Shown here: one piece after another, positions 8,702 to 16,892 of the stretch
How positions within the stretch are numbered: position 1 is the stretch's first letter
Layout: each line of letters begins with the position of its first letter
Assembly: GCA_002069975.1 (NCBI GenBank)
Contig: MWCJ01000027.1
Location: 1-36,666, forward strand
Direction of reading: 5' to 3'
From: Bacteroidetes bacterium ADurb.Bin217
Lineage (GTDB): Bacteria > Bacteroidota > Bacteroidia > Bacteroidales > UBA1715
Length of the DNA stretch: 36,666 nt
Notes under the pieces: model-generated
Told to the model about the DNA's origin: nothing
Databases searched by the model: none
Seen by the model: the letters and a program-made list of their open reading frames with translations, nothing else
Program-made: the position numbers and the translations under genes

Positions 8702-11700
8702 TTATTCTAATTTTATCCCCATTACCAACACGTCATCTATTTGACGATTGGTTCCTTTCCATTCTTCAAAAGTAGTGTTAAGTATTTCAAATTGTTCTTT
8801 CATACTCACATTTCTCGATTCAAATAATAACTCTTTGAACCGTGAAGCTTGAAATTTCTTGTTTGATTTACCACCAAACTGATCTTGATATCCGTCAGAG
8901 AATAAATAAAATCTTGTTCCTGATTTGTATTTAAATTCAAAATTTGAATAGCCTTTGTTTTCTTCGGCAGAGAACAACCCTCCAATTGAACATATATCAC
9001 CTTGAATAGATTCTATAGTGTCATTATACACTCTAAATACAATATGGTTTGCACAAGCTATTTGTATAGTTTTATCTTGTTTATTTATCGCACATATCGT
9101 TATATCCATGCCATCGTCTTGCGAATCGGGATTTCCATCTAAATTTTGATTGAGTGCGGTAACTACTCCTTTGTTTAATTTATCAAGAATTTCCGATGGT
9201 TTTTGATGTAATTTTTCTGAAGTTATTTCATTTAATAATGTAGAACCTATCATAGACATGAATGCTCCCGGCACACCATGTCCGGTACAGTCTGATACGG
9301 CAACATAAATAATTTCGTTTTGTTCGCTAAACCAATAAAAATCACCACTTACAATATCGCGAGGTTTAAATAGAACAAATGACTCGGGTAAATGTTTTTC
9401 GAGTACTTGTATGCTTGGTAACATTGCATCTTGTATACGTTTTGCATAACTAATACTGTCTTTTATCAATCTGTTGGTTCGCGAAAGTTCTTCGTTATTG
9501 CGAACAAGTAATTCACTTTGTAATTGTAATTCTTCTTTTTGTTGATTTATTTCTTGAGTACGTTCTTCAACCATTCGTTCCAAACGTTTTTTCTCATCTA
9601 TAAGTTGTTTTTCGCGAACTTTAATATACACATAAATTAAAATACCAACTACTAAAATAAGAATAGAGTAGAACCAGGTAGTTCTCCAAAAAGGAGGTAT
9701 AACTGTTATTTTCAAACGAGTTACTTCATCACTCCATACCCCATCATTATTGGTTGCTGTAACTTCAAAAATGTATTCTTTGCCCGAAAGATTTGTATAG
9801 GTAGCAAAACGTTTGTTGGCATCAGTAAAGTTCCAATCTTCGTCGAAGCCTATTAACCGATATTTATATTTGTTTTTTGAGGGTGCTATATAATTTAATA
9901 TAGCAAATTCTATAGAAAAATTATGTTTATACGACAGTTCAATTTCCGAAGAATAGGTAATAGATTTATCGAGTATTACTTTTCCATGAAATTCTTCGCC
10001 TATACGAACCGATGAGTTATAAATTTTTAAGTCGGTAATAACAACTTTACCGGTATATGTGTCGTTTACAATACTGTCGGGCATAAAATAGGTTACACCG
10101 TTAGGCCCTCCAAAAAACATCATTCCTTGCGACGATTTAAATGCAGCACGTTCATTAAATGAATTTCCTTGAATTCCGTCTAATTTATTGTAATTTGTAA
10201 ATTTTCCTTTAGTAGGTTCAAATTTTGAAAGTCCAAAATAAGTACTCATCCATATATCGCCATGGTTATCTTCGAGCATTGCAAGTATCATATCATTTGC
10301 AAGTCCGTGACTTTGACGAGTATATGGTTCAAAAGTTTTGTCCTTACGGTTAAATTTATTTACTCCGGCACCACCGGTACCTACCCAAAAATCGCCATTT
10401 TTAGTTTCGAGTATAGAATATACCACATTGTTGTTTAGCGATGTGGAAACATGTCTGTTTCGTTCAAAAAATTCTACAGATTTTTTAGCAGGGTCAACTC
10501 TCATAAGACCTCTACCGTTAGTTCCTGCCCAAATAATACCTTTGCTGTCTTGATATATGCACCATACAACATTTCGCATAAAATTGAATTCATGAATAGG
10601 GTATGATGTAAACTGTTTTTTTTCGTAATTAAAAGTATTGAGTCCTCCACCATAGGTGCCTATCCATAATTGTAAATTCTTGTCGAGATACAAGGCTGTA
10701 ATTGCATCGTTCGAAAGTGAATTTTTATTGGTAGCATCGTATAAAAAATGTTCGAGTTCATTGTTTGATGGGTTAAATCGAAATATTCCGTTACCATCGG
10801 TTCCTATCCAAAAAAATCCGCGAGGGTCTTTTACAAATGATGTTATTGAGTTGAAATTTAGAATTTCGCCCGTTTTAGCTTGATAGGTAGTTGTTTTAAA
10901 TGTTGTTTTATCTATAAAATTTAAACCGGCACCTCTTGTTCCTATCCAAAAACCTTTATTTTCTTCTTCGTACATAGCAAATACGTTGTCAGAGGTAATA
11001 GGTTTGTCGTGTAACTGACTTGGATAAATATTGCTGAATTTTTTGCGTTGTGTATTGTATTTATTAAGTCCTGCGGTTTCCGTTCCTATCCAAATTACTC
11101 CCGATTTGTCACGTAAAATTGATAAAATATTATTCGATTTTATTGAAAAATCATCTTTTTTCATTTTTTCTATAGCAACAAAATCTTTTGTTTTTATGTC
11201 AAAAACATTAAGTCCACCACCACGAGTCCCTATATACATGCAATTGGTAAGTGTATCTTCAAAAAATGTCCATACAATATTGCTTGCTAATCCCATGGTT
11301 TTAGAGGCATCATATGTATATGTTTGGTATTGATATGTTTTAGGATTCAAAACTCCAAATCCACCATAGTATGTTCCTATCCACATCATTCCTTTCGAAT
11401 CTTTTTGAATTGACATAATATCGAAAGGGTTAAATGCTATACGGGTAAATATTTCTTTTTCAATATCAAATTTATTTAACCCGCCTTCTACATCTAAACC
11501 TATCCATAAATATCCGTCGTTATCTTGCGAAATTGCACGTACTGCATTACTCCCAATAGAATTAGGGTTTTTTGCATCGTGTTTGTATGCCTTAAATGTT
11601 TGAGTTTCTCTATTAAATTTATTTAATCCTCCACCGTATGTAGCTATCCATAAATTTCCTTTAGAGTCTTCAAAAATATCGTATACATCATCGTTACTTA

Positions 11701-12082
11701 ATGATTTTGAATCGTTGGGGTCGTTGATAAAATGAGTAAACGACTCATTTAGTGGGTTGTATAAGTTTAAACCGCCACCTACGGTTCCTATCCATATACT
11801 TCCTTTGGAATCTTGGAATAAACAACTGATTTTGTTGCTCGAAATAGAATTGTTGTCTTGTAACGATGGTTTAAATACGCGAAATGTATATCCATCATAC
11901 ATATTTAATCCGTCATGTGTAGCAAACCATAAAAAACCAGTGGTGTCTTGCATTATGTCGTTTACGCAAATTTGCGATAAACCATCTACCATCGATACAT
12001 TTTCGAACATGAGTGTAGATCGCTGTGCAGATAGGTTAAAAGATATACATGCTATATATATAAGAAATAAAATACGTTTCAT
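8702..12082 (-). CDS. Two-component-regulator-propeller sensor with SpoIIE/RsbU-type PP2C phosphatase output
   Basis: This 1126-residue membrane sensor begins with a signal peptide (about 1-19). About a dozen reg_prop blade repeats (variants of GxLWIGTxGGGLNxF) form a periplasmic double propeller up to about 690. A Y_Y_Y domain follows (KYKYRLIGFDEDW), then one transmembrane helix (about 800-820), a coiled coil (about 820-885) and a PP2C/SpoIIE phosphatase domain (about 890-1126). Phosphatase motifs include FKPRDIVSGDFYW, AVSDCTGHGVPGAFMSMIG and the late aspartates in SDGYQDQ and RQIDDVLV. In place of a histidine kinase the output is therefore a serine phosphatase, presumably acting on a STAS-type protein. 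The divergent gene at 12391 is a candidate partner. Its stop lies 1 nt from the protease start. Confidence 0.9.
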   Translation of the reverse strand: MKRILFLIYIACISFNLSAQRSTLMFENVSMVDGLSQICVNDIMQDTTGFLWFATHDGLNMYDGYTFRVFKPSLQDNNSISSNKISCLFQDSKGSIWIGTVGGGLNLYNPLNESFTHFINDPNDSKSLSNDDVYDIFEDSKGNLWIATYGGGLNKFNRETQTFKAYKHDAKNPNSIGSNAVRAISQDNDGYLWIGLDVEGGLNKFDIEKEIFTRIAFNPFDIMSIQKDSKGMMWIGTYYGGFGVLNPKTYQYQTYTYDASKTMGLASNIVWTFFEDTLTNCMYIGTRGGGLNVFDIKTKDFVAIEKMKKDDFSIKSNNILSILRDKSGVIWIGTETAGLNKYNTQRKKFSNIYPSQLHDKPITSDNVFAMYEEENKGFWIGTRGAGLNFIDKTTFKTTTYQAKTGEILNFNSITSFVKDPRGFFWIGTDGNGIFRFNPSNNELEHFLYDATNKNSLSNDAITALYLDKNLQLWIGTYGGGLNTFNYEKKQFTSYPIHEFNFMRNVVWCIYQDSKGIIWAGTNGRGLMRVDPAKKSVEFFERNRHVSTSLNNNVVYSILETKNGDFWVGTGGAGVNKFNRKDKTFEPYTRQSHGLANDMILAMLEDNHGDIWMSTYFGLSKFEPTKGKFTNYNKLDGIQGNSFNERAAFKSSQGMMFFGGPNGVTYFMPDSIVNDTYTGKVVITDLKIYNSSVRIGEEFHGKVILDKSITYSSEIELSYKHNFSIEFAILNYIAPSKNKYKYRLIGFDEDWNFTDANKRFATYTNLSGKEYIFEVTATNNDGVWSDEVTRLKITVIPPFWRTTWFYSILILVVGILIYVYIKVREKQLIDEKKRLERMVEERTQEINQQKEELQLQSELLVRNNEELSRTNRLIKDSISYAKRIQDAMLPSIQVLEKHLPESFVLFKPRDIVSGDFYWFSEQNEIIYVAVSDCTGHGVPGAFMSMIGSTLLNEITSEKLHQKPSEILDKLNKGVVTALNQNLDGNPDSQDDGMDITICAINKQDKTIQIACANHIVFRVYNDTIESIQGDICSIGGLFSAEENKGYSNFEFKYKSGTRFYLFSDGYQDQFGGKSNKKFQASRFKELLFESRNVSMKEQFEILNTTFEEWKGTNRQIDDVLVMGIKLE

Positions 12083-12390
12083 TGTTGTAAAATTTTTGTT
12101 TTAGGTAGTGTCGAAATATACAAGTACGAATGCGCGAAAAGCATTATAATATTTGTTATTTTCTTTACTTCTGTAATCAACAGCTAATATACGGTATTTT
12201 TTTTATATGCAATTAATATGTGAAAAAAAAGTCATTATTGTCCGATAAAAAATACACAAAATTAAGAATACTCAATTATGGGTTATCAAAAGCCATTCAA
12301 TTATGTAATTACTTTTTTGCTGTAGAAATGTAATCAAAAGTTATATGAAAACTAAAAAAAATTAGTTTGTGTATTCGTTAAAAAAAAACT
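12083..12390. other. 308-bp divergent intergenic region
   Basis: This AT-rich spacer lies between the divergent sensor-phosphatase gene and the 12391 gene. It must hold both promoters. Close to the plus-strand start there is a 6-bp inverted repeat (AACTAA / TTAGTT, about 12344-12376) followed by TTTG, and the octamer CAATTATG occurs twice (about 12271 and 12298). I could not fix a convincing paired -33/-7 promoter on either strand and see no coding signal. Confidence 0.35.
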
Positions 12391-12807
12391 ATGTTTGTAT
12401 CAGGTTTAGGATTTATTATGATTTCAGACGAAAAATTTATATACGTTTACAATAACGATGAGAAAATTTTGTATAAATCGTATTTTGGAAATATTACAAT
12501 TTATGATATTACAAGTTCTTGGGATATTGCTATTGAGCAACAATTAATACCGCAGGGAACTATTGGGGTTATTAATAATTTTCTTGAAGCTCGATTTGAT
12601 TTTAATTCTCTTAATGATTTTAAAAAAATACCTGAATATTATCAGCAAAATTTAAATGCATTTTCGGGTTTACGATTTGCAATTGTTACTGTAAGCCCTA
12701 AAGATATGGTAGTTCCTGTTTTAGTAAAGGAATATGATAAAGGATATGAGTCTCGTCCGTTTTCAACGGTTGAGGCTGCCAGACAATGGATTTTGGAACG
12801 TTTTTAA
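12391..12807 (+). CDS. Small SpoIIAA/STAS-like protein (hypothetical)
   Basis: This is a 138-residue cytosolic protein with no signal peptide or membrane segment. Its pattern of short strands and helices and its ending (RPFSTVEAARQWILERF) resemble the SpoIIAA/STAS-like alpha-beta proteins common in Bacteroidota. This is fold-level recognition, with no active-site motif, so it is an inference. It is transcribed divergently from a RsbU/SpoIIE-type phosphatase, which in other bacteria acts on STAS proteins. A second in-frame ATG at 12418 has AGGA upstream and may be the true start (129 residues). Its stop codon overlaps the convergent YeeE-rhodanese stop codon. Confidence 0.5.
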   Translation: MFVSGLGFIMISDEKFIYVYNNDEKILYKSYFGNITIYDITSSWDIAIEQQLIPQGTIGVINNFLEARFDFNSLNDFKKIPEYYQQNLNAFSGLRFAIVTVSPKDMVVPVLVKEYDKGYESRPFSTVEAARQWILERF

Positions 12808-13994
12808 CAACCGCCTTTTGCTTTGGTCAATACTTTTTTCTCCAAAATTGGTTTTTTATTGCGTTCAATTAGTTGTAAAATTTCGGTATGAGCTTTTTTG
12901 ATATACGTTTTTTCGGTATCAGACATTCCCGTTGTAGGTATGTGTTGTTTAATGATAGTTGCTTCAAATTCAGAAAATCCTCCACGAAGCAATTGAATAT
13001 GTTTATATCCTAATTGCTGCATTACACATGCTGCTTGTTGTGCTTGTTCTTCGGTGTGTGCTATAAGTACTTTCTTTTTTGTGGCATCTCCCAAAAAATC
13101 TTCCCATTCTCTATTGGTAATCGATGCAAACGGAATATTTACTGTTTTTGGTAATGCAAGTTTTACAAAATCATCGGCATTGCGAATATCAATATATAAT
13201 GTTTGATTGTCGGGATTTAATAGTTTATATGCTAACTCTACGGAACTCATGTACGAAAAATCTGATTTTTGTTGGCATTCCTGTGCTTGTGCCATTATTT
13301 TTTGGCTTCGTGTAGGAGTAATTCCAACAATCAAAGCAAACACCATTGCCACAGCTATTGCCGCTACATGATATGGTTTACTTTTGATAAATGCAAGATT
13401 GAATTGTTTTGGTTTTTTTAGTATATATTGTTCTATAAAATAGGTAACTACAAATGCCATAACCGCCATAACAATTAAAAGTGCAGCAAACAAACCGCGG
13501 CTCATTCCAAGCGAATCAAACACAAATATGCCTCCTAAATCTTGTGCATGATACAGTGGTTCGAATATAGGATACATTTCGGCAAAGAGAAATACACCAA
13601 TAAATAAACCTCCAAAGAAGAATATAGCGTCAATTTTACCGATAGACACTGCACACAGTGATGTGCCGGGACAAAATCCACCAAACAGAAACCCGATACC
13701 CATAATAACGCCTCCCACAATAGCCGACCAAGTAAACGTGGGTTGTATGTATACCAAATTCATATCGAGCATGCCAAAGTGTTCCATAAGAATTACACCT
13801 ATAACCGTAGTTATGGCTGCGGTAAAAAATACACGCAACACCACAAATTCTCGTCCGTAGAATAATCCTGCCAATCGTTTAGCCGACGAAAATCCTGATT
13901 GTTCCAATACAAAGCCAAAGGCAATACCTATGAGTAATGCGAGTATGTAATCAAATTCGGGGCTTATTAATCCTTGTCCTGCCAGTGGTCCCAT
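12804..13994 (-). CDS. YeeE/YedE sulfur-compound transporter fused to degenerate rhodanese domain
   Basis: This 396-residue inner-membrane protein has several helices in residues 1-225 and carries the YeeE/YedE signature GGFCPGTSLCAVSIGK, whose cysteine relays sulfur in thiosulfate importers of this family. A rhodanese-like domain follows (about 245-350: LYIDIRNADDF, then NIPFASI). Its active-site loop reads IAHTEEQAQQAA where active rhodaneses have CxxGxRS, so the catalytic cysteine is missing. The protein ends in GGC, an exposed terminal cysteine. It is the last gene of the otr-cytb-yeeE operon, 20 nt after the preceding stop. Its role is probably import or handling of a reduced sulfur compound; the substrate is not shown by sequence. 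Confidence 0.85.
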   Translation of the reverse strand: MGPLAGQGLISPEFDYILALLIGIAFGFVLEQSGFSSAKRLAGLFYGREFVVLRVFFTAAITTVIGVILMEHFGMLDMNLVYIQPTFTWSAIVGGVIMGIGFLFGGFCPGTSLCAVSIGKIDAIFFFGGLFIGVFLFAEMYPIFEPLYHAQDLGGIFVFDSLGMSRGLFAALLIVMAVMAFVVTYFIEQYILKKPKQFNLAFIKSKPYHVAAIAVAMVFALIVGITPTRSQKIMAQAQECQQKSDFSYMSSVELAYKLLNPDNQTLYIDIRNADDFVKLALPKTVNIPFASITNREWEDFLGDATKKKVLIAHTEEQAQQAACVMQQLGYKHIQLLRGGFSEFEATIIKQHIPTTGMSDTEKTYIKKAHTEILQLIERNKKPILEKKVLTKAKGGC

Positions 13995-14014
13995 AGTTTT
14001 TTTAAATTTTTAGA

Positions 14015-14536
14015 TTAATACACCCAATGTTTTTTAAATAAAAATGCAAACAAAAATCCGGTGCCGAATATTGCCAACATGGTAATAAACCCACCGGTAG
14101 CAAGTACGCCCATACCACTAAGTGCCGCACCGCTCGTGCATCCTCGTGCAAATTGAGCTCCGAGTCCAAATAGTGCTCCACCTATAACTGCAAACACCAG
14201 TCGGCGTACCGATGTGATTACAGGACTTTTATCTATTTTTAATGTCATACGGTTTGAAACAATGCCCGAAATAAATGCACCTATAAATACTCCAATAACC
14301 TCAAATACCAACCACGACTTGAGTGCACTGGTTTGATTTCCTGCATATTGCTTGTAAAATTCGGCACTTTGTGTATGTTGCGGAGCTACAAAGTCAACCA
14401 CAGACACTACAAAACTTTTGATAGCACCGCTGGCTCCTAATCCGCGTCCCGAAAAATAGATTGATGCCAATAATACCAATCCTAACAAAAATCCACCGAG
14501 GTATGGATTTATATATTCCTGTTTTTCCTTTTTCAT
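14015..14536 (-). CDS. YeeE/YedE family half-transporter
   Basis: This 173-residue integral membrane protein has about four to five helices and the second YeeE/YedE signature, FGLGAQFARGCTSGAALSG, with its conserved cysteine. Together with the downstream gene it would make a two-part version of the full-length thiosulfate importer, each half supplying one cysteine motif. It overlaps the preceding cytochrome b stop by 4 nt (ATGA), implying translational coupling. Confidence 0.88.
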   Translation of the reverse strand: MKKEKQEYINPYLGGFLLGLVLLASIYFSGRGLGASGAIKSFVVSVVDFVAPQHTQSAEFYKQYAGNQTSALKSWLVFEVIGVFIGAFISGIVSNRMTLKIDKSPVITSVRRLVFAVIGGALFGLGAQFARGCTSGAALSGMGVLATGGFITMLAIFGTGFLFAFLFKKHWVY

Positions 14537-15162
14537 TGTTTGGTTTGTTTAGGTTCATCTTCGAGTTCTTCGTATCCGGTAAGCATAGCTTTAAGATTTG
14601 TAAACACCGTAGTGCCGGTTGTGATAAGGTATAAATGTACAATTACAAATGCTATCATAATAAATGCTCCTAAGGTATGAAGAGCGGCAACAGTCGAAAG
14701 TCCTTCCATGTTTATTCCTGCAATATCGCCATTGTGCGGATAGCGATAAAACATATATAATACTCCCGAAATTACCATAAGTGGAATAAACACAACTTTG
14801 AGTAAAAAATATACAATTCGTTGCAAAGGATTGAGTTTACTCAATTCTGTTTTGTGTACAGGGTGCGGAGCATTTTTGAACATCCCAAACAGGTAATATT
14901 GCACTTGTGCTTTTATGTTTTTGGTAGTAGGAACATATTGTTTCCATTCGCCTGTGCTAAAATGCCAAAATATAGTAAATACTATTAAAATCATGAATGA
15001 TACAGCAGCAGCATTGTGGTACACTACCGCATGTTCGAATCCAAAAAATTCAAAAGAACCATGAATTTCAAATCCGGTAAATGCAAGAAAAAGCACTAAA
15101 AATGCTTGAGTCCAGTGCCAAAACCGTTCGTAGGCTTTATATATGTATACTTTTCGTTTCAT
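14533..15162 (-). CDS. Membrane cytochrome b (b561 / hydrogenase cytochrome b type)
   Basis: This 209-residue protein has four to five transmembrane helices. Histidines placed to bind two b hemes are seen in FWHWTQAF, YHNAAAVSF, FWHFS, ALHTLGAF and VHLYLI. Proteins of this type pass electrons between the quinone pool and a periplasmic redox partner. The partner here is almost certainly the octaheme cytochrome encoded immediately upstream; that stop codon shares one base with this start (TAATG). The short C-terminal tail is charged and cytosolic. Confidence 0.85.
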   Translation of the reverse strand: MKRKVYIYKAYERFWHWTQAFLVLFLAFTGFEIHGSFEFFGFEHAVVYHNAAAVSFMILIVFTIFWHFSTGEWKQYVPTTKNIKAQVQYYLFGMFKNAPHPVHKTELSKLNPLQRIVYFLLKVVFIPLMVISGVLYMFYRYPHNGDIAGINMEGLSTVAALHTLGAFIMIAFVIVHLYLITTGTTVFTNLKAMLTGYEELEDEPKQTKQ

Positions 15163-16742
15163 TATTGTTCTATGGTTTTAGATTCTGTTTGTTGTCGTTT
15201 GTGAGCTCGTATACGGAGTGACGCATGTATAGCAATTCCTATGAATGAGAGAATAATAGAGAGCATACCGAATAATTCCACCCCGGCATGTTGGTCGCGT
15301 CCCGGTAAATAAAAATCGTTGAGGTTTGCTAGTCGCCCATTTGTTGAATGACATTCTTTGCACGAAAGCGATTGTTCTTTGGGGGCAACTTGGTGATTGA
15401 GAGGCCAGAAACTTTCGGTTTGTACAAATGTATATGTACCGCTATAAGGTTGACCAATATATTTCATGCCGGCAGCACTGGCAGCATCAAAGTCGAAATC
15501 TTTCCACAATGCACCTTTGCCTTTTTCTTTGTCAAATAATTTTGGTTGAATCATACGTCCGTTTACCGGGTCAAACAATTGATTCGCACGGTGAACTTTT
15601 ACCGGAACAATTTGGGCAGCGGGGTCATTGTATGAGCCGCGTAATGTGTTCATGGCAATTGGTTTTGTTGTGTCTACTTTGTCGCCAAACATATAGTGGT
15701 CGGCAGTGCCGTTAAACCATACATATTCAGGTTTTACATCTTTGCCCCAAGTAAATGTCCCTTTTTCCGATAAATACGTGTGGTTTCCCAACGAATCTTC
15801 TTCGTGATATGGTTCGCCATTTTTCAACTTACATGCAGTACTCCAGTCCCACGTCATTTTGGTAGCATTTGCTTTGGCATAGGTAGGAATATGACAGGTT
15901 TGACAAGCAACCTTAACCGTATGTTCGTTTATAATACTCAACTCGTGCGGAGTATTTCCATGGCATTGGGTACAACTGAGTCTATTCGTGTTGGTAGACG
16001 ATACCGAGTACATTTTTCCGGAAATTACATGTTTTTCGGTTGTATGACAATCTACACATTCCATGTTTATACCTGTTTTTGCCATATGCACATCAACATC
16101 GCGACTGCAATTGAGTTGAGCATCTTCTAAGTCGCCATGTTTTACATTGTTGCCACCGCCACCATAGAAGTGACAGTATCCGCAATTGGCTTTTAATGGT
16201 TTGCCTACTTGAGTTGCTACTTTATTCAAATTTACGCTTGGGTCCGGATTACCAGCTCCACCCGATTGTTTGAAGTATTCGCCTGTATTGTCGTGGCATA
16301 CCATACAATCTATATTGTGTTGATTATGAAAATCAAAGGTAGAATCGGCCCAACCAAATCCAGCATGACAGCGATTACATGATTGTTCGTTACCACCTAT
16401 ACCAATACAAAAATTGTTGAGAATATTCTTTTTCCCTAGATTTGTAAGCCCACGACCTTCAATATATTCCTCGTTTTGCCACTTCCAATGCCGTGTATTC
16501 ATAACCTCTTTACCTCGTTCGGTATGACACGATAAACATGCCGCGGTAACTTCTTGCGGTGAATTGAACTTTTTTTGTAATATTTCAAATTTCGTATGAT
16601 CTACCGAAGGCGTATGTGGTTTTGAATAACTTTCTTGTAACAATTGTAAAGCGTCTACTTGTTTCTGATGCTTGGTAAAATAGATGATACCCGACACAAG
16701 AATAGCATTTATTATAATGAGAATAATAAAAATTTTTTTCAT
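15162..16742 (-). CDS. Octaheme c-type cytochrome, tetrathionate reductase (OTR) family
   Basis: This 526-residue periplasmic cytochrome is anchored by an N-terminal hydrophobic segment (MKKIFIILIIINAILVSGI) and a C-terminal helix near residue 490. Eight CxxCH heme sites occur in order: CLSCH, CNRCH, CMVCH, CGYCH, CVDCH, CTQCH, CQTCH and CKECH. Layout and size match the octaheme tetrathionate reductase family of Shewanella, whose members reduce tetrathionate and, in vitro, nitrite and hydroxylamine. The physiological substrate is therefore open, but linkage to two YeeE transporters and a cytochrome b favours a sulfur oxyanion. The start at 16742 was chosen because it places the signal anchor at the N-terminus; an in-frame ATG at 16811 would add 23 non-signal residues. 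Confidence 0.88.
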   Translation of the reverse strand: MKKIFIILIIINAILVSGIIYFTKHQKQVDALQLLQESYSKPHTPSVDHTKFEILQKKFNSPQEVTAACLSCHTERGKEVMNTRHWKWQNEEYIEGRGLTNLGKKNILNNFCIGIGGNEQSCNRCHAGFGWADSTFDFHNQHNIDCMVCHDNTGEYFKQSGGAGNPDPSVNLNKVATQVGKPLKANCGYCHFYGGGGNNVKHGDLEDAQLNCSRDVDVHMAKTGINMECVDCHTTEKHVISGKMYSVSSTNTNRLSCTQCHGNTPHELSIINEHTVKVACQTCHIPTYAKANATKMTWDWSTACKLKNGEPYHEEDSLGNHTYLSEKGTFTWGKDVKPEYVWFNGTADHYMFGDKVDTTKPIAMNTLRGSYNDPAAQIVPVKVHRANQLFDPVNGRMIQPKLFDKEKGKGALWKDFDFDAASAAGMKYIGQPYSGTYTFVQTESFWPLNHQVAPKEQSLSCKECHSTNGRLANLNDFYLPGRDQHAGVELFGMLSIILSFIGIAIHASLRIRAHKRQQTESKTIEQ

Positions 16743-16840
16743 AAAGAAATAGTAAGTATACTGTAAAAATACATGTTTGCACGTCTTTTTATTGTAACTT
16801 TTATCACACATAGAAATTTTTTTAAATTTTTTTCATTTAT

Positions 16841-16858
16841 TTTGAACATATGTTCAAA
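16841..16858. promoter_or_regulatory. Perfect 18-bp palindrome, candidate DUF134 operator
   Basis: TTTGAACATATGTTCAAA is a perfect two-fold palindrome in the spacer between the sulfur operon (start 16742) and the DUF134 gene (start 16893). It includes the TTTG that would serve as the -33 element of the plus-strand promoter, so a bound dimer would block transcription. Being symmetric, it could also influence the minus-strand operon, whose start is about 100 nt away. I saw no second copy in the window. Binding by the DUF134 protein is inferred from position and symmetry. Confidence 0.7.
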
Positions 16859-16874
16859 ACATGTTGTATATTTG
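16841..16874 (+). promoter_or_regulatory. Bacteroidota-type promoter for the ORP-like gene run
   Basis: A TTTG (16841-16844) and a TATATTTG box (16867-16874, matching TAnnTTTG) are spaced 22 nt apart, close to the -33/-7 arrangement known for Bacteroidota housekeeping sigma. Transcription would start a few bases downstream, leaving only a short leader before the ATG at 16893. The -33 element is inside the palindrome. Confidence 0.6.
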
Positions 16875-16892
16875 TAAAAAAAATAGAGTTGT

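Noticed and set aside
10338..11333. Series of plus-strand open frames opposite the propeller sensor
   Set aside because: They recur because the propeller repeats recur; translations share PxVPIQ-like shadow motifs and no real domain.
16743..16811. N-terminal extension of the octaheme cytochrome starting at 16811
   Set aside because: The added residues precede and bury the hydrophobic signal anchor; the start at 16742 puts MKKIFIILII at the N-terminus.
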